Assembly (NCBI GenBank): GCA_027335515.1
Contig: DAHWHT010000086.1
Location: forward strand, 1-8,639
Reading direction: 5' to 3'
Source: Clostridia bacterium
GTDB lineage: Bacteria > Bacillota_E > RBS10-35 > JAJYVN01
DNA length: 8,639 nt
Positions 5,853 through 8,639 of this stretch are shown here, piece by piece (within the stretch, counting starts at the first letter, position 1; every line of letters starts with the position of its first letter). The translations under genes were made by a program, and so were the position numbers. The notes beneath the pieces are model-generated. The model saw only the letters and a program-made list of their open reading frames with translations, had not been told where the DNA came from and did no database searches.

Positions 5853-6887
5853 TCAGGGAAGGGCTGAAAAGAGCCGCAGGTGCAGCCCTGCGGCCTCCGC
5901 GACCAGGACGAGCAACTCCCCGGACGCCCCAAGGGCCACCGGATGCGGCAGTTCCGGCACATTGGCGTCCGGGGGGGTGTGGGTGTGGGGGAGATACCAG
6001 CCGCTGGCCACCCGGCCCTGGCGATCCAGGGCAACCACCCGGGCGCGGGCAGTGCCGGCCGCGGTCAGGGCGTATGCGGACCGCGCATCGACCCCCAGCA
6101 GATCGATCGGACCGGGGAGGGCGGGAAAGGGCCGACGGGCCACGACCTTGCCCTGGAGGCTCAACTCGGCCAACACCGCGCCCGCACCACCCGGGCCCCG
6201 TCCCAAGACCCAGATGCCGCGGGCTCCCCCCACCATGGCCCGCCGCACCCCGGGCGGGGTCAGCAGCCAGGGGACGGAGGGGGACCCATCCCGGACGGCA
6301 CGGGCGATCGTCGCCGCGCCGACCACTTGGGCCACCGGCCGCGCCAGGTTGAGGATGCGCCGCGAAGTCTCGTGGCGGGTGACGAAGGTGACATCCACGA
6401 CCGGAACGCCGCCGGCGGCGACGGCCAAGCCGCTGATCACCTGCAGCGATCCCGCCAGCGGCCGCAGCCGCGTCCAGACGGTCGCCGCCCCGGCGGCCGG
6501 CAAGCGCCAGAGCGCCCCGTCACCGTCGACCGCATAGCCGCGCGTCGGACCGCGGCCCGCCACCAGTGCGAGATCCACCACGCCCGTCTGCGCGGCCACC
6601 GCAACCGCGGTCGACCCCCGCCACCTTCGTCCATCGCGCCGCCACAGGAGCACCCGCTGGGCGAAGGTATCTGCCAGCGCGATGGTATGCGCGCCGACCG
6701 CGGCCGCCACCGGCCCGACCGGACGACCGCCCGGAAGGAGGCCGCGGGTGACGCCCGTATTCCAGGGCAGGGTCCGCTGCCAAACCAGCCGTCCGCGTGC
6801 CTGCCGCCCGCACCCCGCCAGGGCCAACGATGGCGCGACGGCCAGCAGCAGTGACGTCTGCACCATCGTCCGCCGAGCGCCACGCAC
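5853..6887 (-). CDS. uncharacterised lipoprotein, probable beta-propeller-like fold
   Basis: The 344-residue product is not recognised as a named family. Residues 1-26 form a lipoprotein signal: basic n-region (RGARR), hydrophobic core, and lipobox LAGC with Cys26 as the lipidation site. The mature protein should therefore be anchored on the outer face of the cytoplasmic membrane. The rest is made of short hydrophobic beta-like runs separated by Gly/Asp turns, such as GYAVDGDGALWRLP and VVALDRQGRVASGWYLP. This resembles blades of NHL/quinoprotein-type propellers. A Pro/His-rich loop (PHTHTPPDANVPELPHP) lies near the C-terminus. No catalytic motif is visible. The GTG at 6887 is preceded by GGGGTGA at 6 nt; an ATG at 6866 is an alternative that loses most of the basic n-region. 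Position between the M16 peptidase and folB suggests co-transcription but gives no function. Confidence 0.8.
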   Translation of the reverse strand: MRGARRTMVQTSLLLAVAPSLALAGCGRQARGRLVWQRTLPWNTGVTRGLLPGGRPVGPVAAAVGAHTIALADTFAQRVLLWRRDGRRWRGSTAVAVAAQTGVVDLALVAGRGPTRGYAVDGDGALWRLPAAGAATVWTRLRPLAGSLQVISGLAVAAGGVPVVDVTFVTRHETSRRILNLARPVAQVVGAATIARAVRDGSPSVPWLLTPPGVRRAMVGGARGIWVLGRGPGGAGAVLAELSLQGKVVARRPFPALPGPIDLLGVDARSAYALTAAGTARARVVALDRQGRVASGWYLPHTHTPPDANVPELPHPVALGASGELLVLVAEAAGLHLRLFSALP

Positions 6888-6898
6888 GCACGCTCACC

Positions 6899-6944
6899 CC
6901 GGCCAGCGCTATGCCGCTGGCCGGCGGCTCATGCCTCCGCCGGC
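6899..6944 (-). promoter_or_regulatory. overlapping, mutually exclusive hairpins between peptidase and lipoprotein genes
   Basis: Hairpin B is a perfect 10-bp stem (CCGGCCAGCG 6899-6908, CGCTGGCCGG 6915-6924) with a 6-nt loop. On the minus strand it ends at the GGGGTGA Shine-Dalgarno of the lipoprotein gene. Hairpin A is an 8-bp stem (GCCGGCGG 6920-6927, CCGCCGGC 6937-6944) whose loop contains the peptidase stop codon. A and B share 6920-6924, so both cannot form at once. Neither has a T-run. Confidence 0.5.
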
Positions 6945-8233
6945 AGAACCAGGGCCACCGAGCAGCGCTCCGGATCCAGGTGGGCCGTCAGTCGGGCGGA
7001 AACCGCATCCGCCGTCAGTTCCTCCAGAACCTGCCGATAGGCAAACACATCCACACCGTTGAAATAGAGGGCCGCCAGCGCGTGCCCCAGGGATTCGGGG
7101 GAGTTGAATTCCCGCACGAACTCGCCCAGGCGGCTGCGGCGCAGACGCTCGCAATCGTCCGCCGGCACCCCGTCGCGACGGACCCGTTCGGCCGTCTCGC
7201 GAATCTCCGCCTCCAGGCGTTGCGGATCGTCGGTCTCGCCACCCAGCTGGGCCAGGCCGAACGTTTCCTCCCCGTAATAGCCGACGCCAAAGGTGTGGTC
7301 CACCAGCCCGTCCTCATACCAGGAGGCAAACCGCGGGCTGCTGCGCCCGAAAACCGCGTCCAGGCCGACCTCGGTCCAGGTATCGCGCTCCAACTGCGCC
7401 CGACCCCGCAGGCGCCCGGGGAGTTCTTTGAAACCGACCGCAAGCATGGGGCGCGCGACCGCCATGCGCTCCACCGAACGCGGGCGCCGCACCCCCGCCG
7501 GCTCGTCGGGAAGCCACCGCCGGGGCGCGGTCCACGGCCCCCGGGGATGCGCCGCCAGGGAGCGCTCGACCATCTCCACCACATGGTCGGCATCGACATC
7601 CCCGACGACGCAGACCACCATGTTCGCCGGGTGGTAGAACGTGTCGTAGCATTGCCGCAGGAGCGGCGTGGTGATCTCCTCCACCGATTGCACCGTACCC
7701 GCGATGTCGATCGCGAACGGGTGCCGCTGGTAGAGGCCCTCATGCAACAGCTGCCGCAGGCGCCAGTCGGGGTTGTCGGCATACATGCGGATCTCCTGTT
7801 GGATGATGCCGCGCTCCTTGTGGGTGCCGGCATCCGTGAAGTGCGGTCGCTGCACGAACTCGAGCAGATGGGCAAACGCAGGGTCGAACGGCTCGGTCGT
7901 CGCAAACAAATACGTCGTGCTGGTGTATGAGGTGTAGGCATTGGCGGACGCACCCAGCGCGGCAAAGCGGTCGAAGGCGTCCCCGTCCTCCTGGGCGAAC
8001 ATCTGGTGCTCCAGGAAGTGGGCGATCCCGTCCGGGACGCGGGTGGGGGACGGCCGACCCGCGAGTTGAAAGCAGTTGTCGATGGAGCCGTAACGCGTCG
8101 CGAAGGTCGCGTAGCTCTTCCGATAGCCGGGCCGGGGCAGAACGAACACCGCCGGCCCATCGACGAGCTTCGCTTCAAACAACCGCTCCTGGAGCCGCTC
8201 GTCGGAAAGCCAACGCCGGGTTTGCGCCCCCAT
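6929..8233 (-). CDS. M16-family zinc metallopeptidase, YmfH/YfmH-like
   Basis: The 434-residue product is a pitrilysin/insulinase-type peptidase of the YmfH group, associated in Bacillus with EF-P 5-aminopentanol modification genes. The inverted zinc motif HxxEH is intact (H72-F-L-E75-H76). The third metal ligand is probably E147, in the segment RGIIQQEIRMYADNPDWR (141-158) typical of this group. The N-terminal peptidase half (about 1-225) ends in FYHPANMVVCVVGDVD. The C-terminal half (about 255-434) is the inactive partner domain and retains GYYGEETFGLAQLGGETDD. The ATG at 8233 is supported by AGGGGG 6 nt upstream; an in-frame start at 8377 has no such site. In Bacillus the gene is preceded by a second M16 gene (ymfF), not seen here. 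It heads the probable operon, but a link to the folate genes is not implied. Confidence 0.92.
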   Translation of the reverse strand: MGAQTRRWLSDERLQERLFEAKLVDGPAVFVLPRPGYRKSYATFATRYGSIDNCFQLAGRPSPTRVPDGIAHFLEHQMFAQEDGDAFDRFAALGASANAYTSYTSTTYLFATTEPFDPAFAHLLEFVQRPHFTDAGTHKERGIIQQEIRMYADNPDWRLRQLLHEGLYQRHPFAIDIAGTVQSVEEITTPLLRQCYDTFYHPANMVVCVVGDVDADHVVEMVERSLAAHPRGPWTAPRRWLPDEPAGVRRPRSVERMAVARPMLAVGFKELPGRLRGRAQLERDTWTEVGLDAVFGRSSPRFASWYEDGLVDHTFGVGYYGEETFGLAQLGGETDDPQRLEAEIRETAERVRRDGVPADDCERLRRSRLGEFVREFNSPESLGHALAALYFNGVDVFAYRQVLEELTADAVSARLTAHLDPERCSVALVLPAEA

Positions 8234-8503
8234 GCTAAGCCCCCTGGTTAGAAAAATGTGTACCAACCGATCTCTCGGCCTTCCACACCGTCCGCCCGAC
8301 CAGGTTTTCGCCCCTTTCGGCCTTGTATTTACCCCTTGCGGGGCGTAGGCAACAGGCGGACTCGGGCTACGCGGCAACTGCCGCGCACGCCGCGCTTTCC
8401 ACCCGGACCGGAGAGCGTTCGCACGGCTCGCGTCCGTTGCCAGGATCGGCCCGGTCCCGCGGCGCCGCCCCTTGCTGGGTCCCCGGCGGCCTGTTAGGCC
8501 CCC
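8234..8503 (-). other. non-coding region upstream of the operon
   Basis: About 270 nt without a credible gene. No convincing -35/-10 pair was found; TTGCCT followed by TAAATA near 8350-8326 is weak and poorly spaced. The AGGGGG at 8240-8245 is the peptidase ribosome binding site. Small hairpins are visible on the minus strand, several with GNRA-type loops: CCCC-GCAA-GGGG (8343-8332), a weak CC-GAAA-GG (8320-8313) and CCGA-GAGA-TCGG (8278-8267). There is also a 6-bp CGCGGC/GCCGCG stem (8370-8385) and a GGCCT/AGGCC hairpin (8488-8500). No known riboswitch was recognised. Confidence 0.5.
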
Positions 8504-8638
8504 CTACGGGTTTTCCGCTGACCCCGCTAACAGCGCCCTTCCCCACCGCGCCCGTTGCAGCGCCACCAGGGCCGCCCATGGGCCATCGCGTTCTCCACGG
8601 CGCTTCCGCCAGCGCACAAAGGCCCGGCCGCGCAACGC
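8504..8638 (-). CDS. possible C-terminal end of an unidentified gene
   Basis: One minus-strand frame is open from the right edge to a TAG at 8506-8504. It would encode 44 residues with a plausible amphipathic helix (WAALVALQRARWGRALLAGS) and many Arg/Trp. A short GGCCT/AGGCC hairpin follows the stop by a few bases, which fits a gene end. GC at third positions is about 75 percent. Another minus-strand frame is also open across 8367-8639, so the choice is uncertain and no family is recognised. Confidence 0.3.
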   Translation of the reverse strand, partial: ALRGRAFVRWRKRRGERDGPWAALVALQRARWGRALLAGSAENP

Positions 8639-8639
8639 G

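Noticed and set aside
4904..6352. Plus-strand open frame of 482 codons across folB and the FolK half
   Set aside because: Antisense to clearly identified genes, low-complexity Pro/Arg/Gly composition, no domain or ribosome binding site.
8380..8420. T-box-like GGGTGGAAAGCGCGG on the minus strand
   Set aside because: The match to the T-box core GGGTGGNACCGCG is imperfect, there is no Stem I or terminator/antiterminator pair, and the downstream peptidase gene is not an amino-acid gene.
8367..8579. 70-codon minus-strand open frame near the right edge
   Set aside because: Gly/Pro/Arg low-complexity product, no ribosome binding site, and it conflicts with the more protein-like frame ending at 8504.
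1..8639. CRISPR arrays, insertion sequences, tRNA genes, phage or defence genes
   Set aside because: No regularly spaced repeats, transposase motifs, tRNA cloverleaf or defence domains were seen on either strand.

Overview
The window is a compact, GC-rich bacterial chromosome segment with every recognisable gene on the minus strand. Transcription therefore runs from the high coordinates down to position 1. Eight complete genes are supported: an M16-family zinc peptidase (YmfH/YfmH-like), an uncharacterised lipoprotein, folB, a fused folK-birA, coaX, a bifunctional-nuclease (BFN/DUF151) protein, greA and lysS. A ninth, partial gene may run off the right edge.

The content and order (folB, folK, birA, coaX, greA, lysS) recall the folate/CoA/lysS neighbourhood of Bacillota. 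In Bacillus subtilis the order pab genes-folP-folB-folK-yazB-dusB-lysS leads straight into an rRNA operon. Here too, the last ~100 bases after lysS look more like RNA leader than protein-coding DNA. A high-GC Bacillota lineage (for example near Symbiobacterium, Thermaerobacter or Sulfobacillus) is my best guess. It is an inference from gene order and base composition, not a demonstrated placement.

Layout in transcription order. Positions 8639-8504 may hold the end of an unidentified gene. Positions 8503-8234 are non-coding, with several small hairpins. Positions 8233-3001 carry a tight run: M16 peptidase, lipoprotein, folB, folK-birA, coaX, then BFN (stop at 2540). Gaps are 41 and 57 nt around the lipoprotein, then 19 nt, an 11-nt overlap, and 5 nt, so this is probably one operon. 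A near-consensus sigma-70 promoter (2430-2459) then starts a second unit, greA-lysS, with a ~165-nt greA leader. A strong intrinsic terminator lies between greA and lysS.

The genes are housekeeping: folate biosynthesis (FolB, FolK), protein biotinylation and its control (BirA), CoA synthesis (CoaX), transcript cleavage (GreA) and lysine charging (LysS). I found no defence, mobile or CRISPR system. The most unusual element is the single open frame joining a complete HPPK (FolK) to a complete three-domain BirA. Secondary points of interest are perfect intercistronic inverted repeats that cover or touch the ribosome binding sites of folB and the lipoprotein, a terminator close in front of lysS with no visible lysS promoter, and a palindromic repeat cluster at the 3' end of folK-birA.
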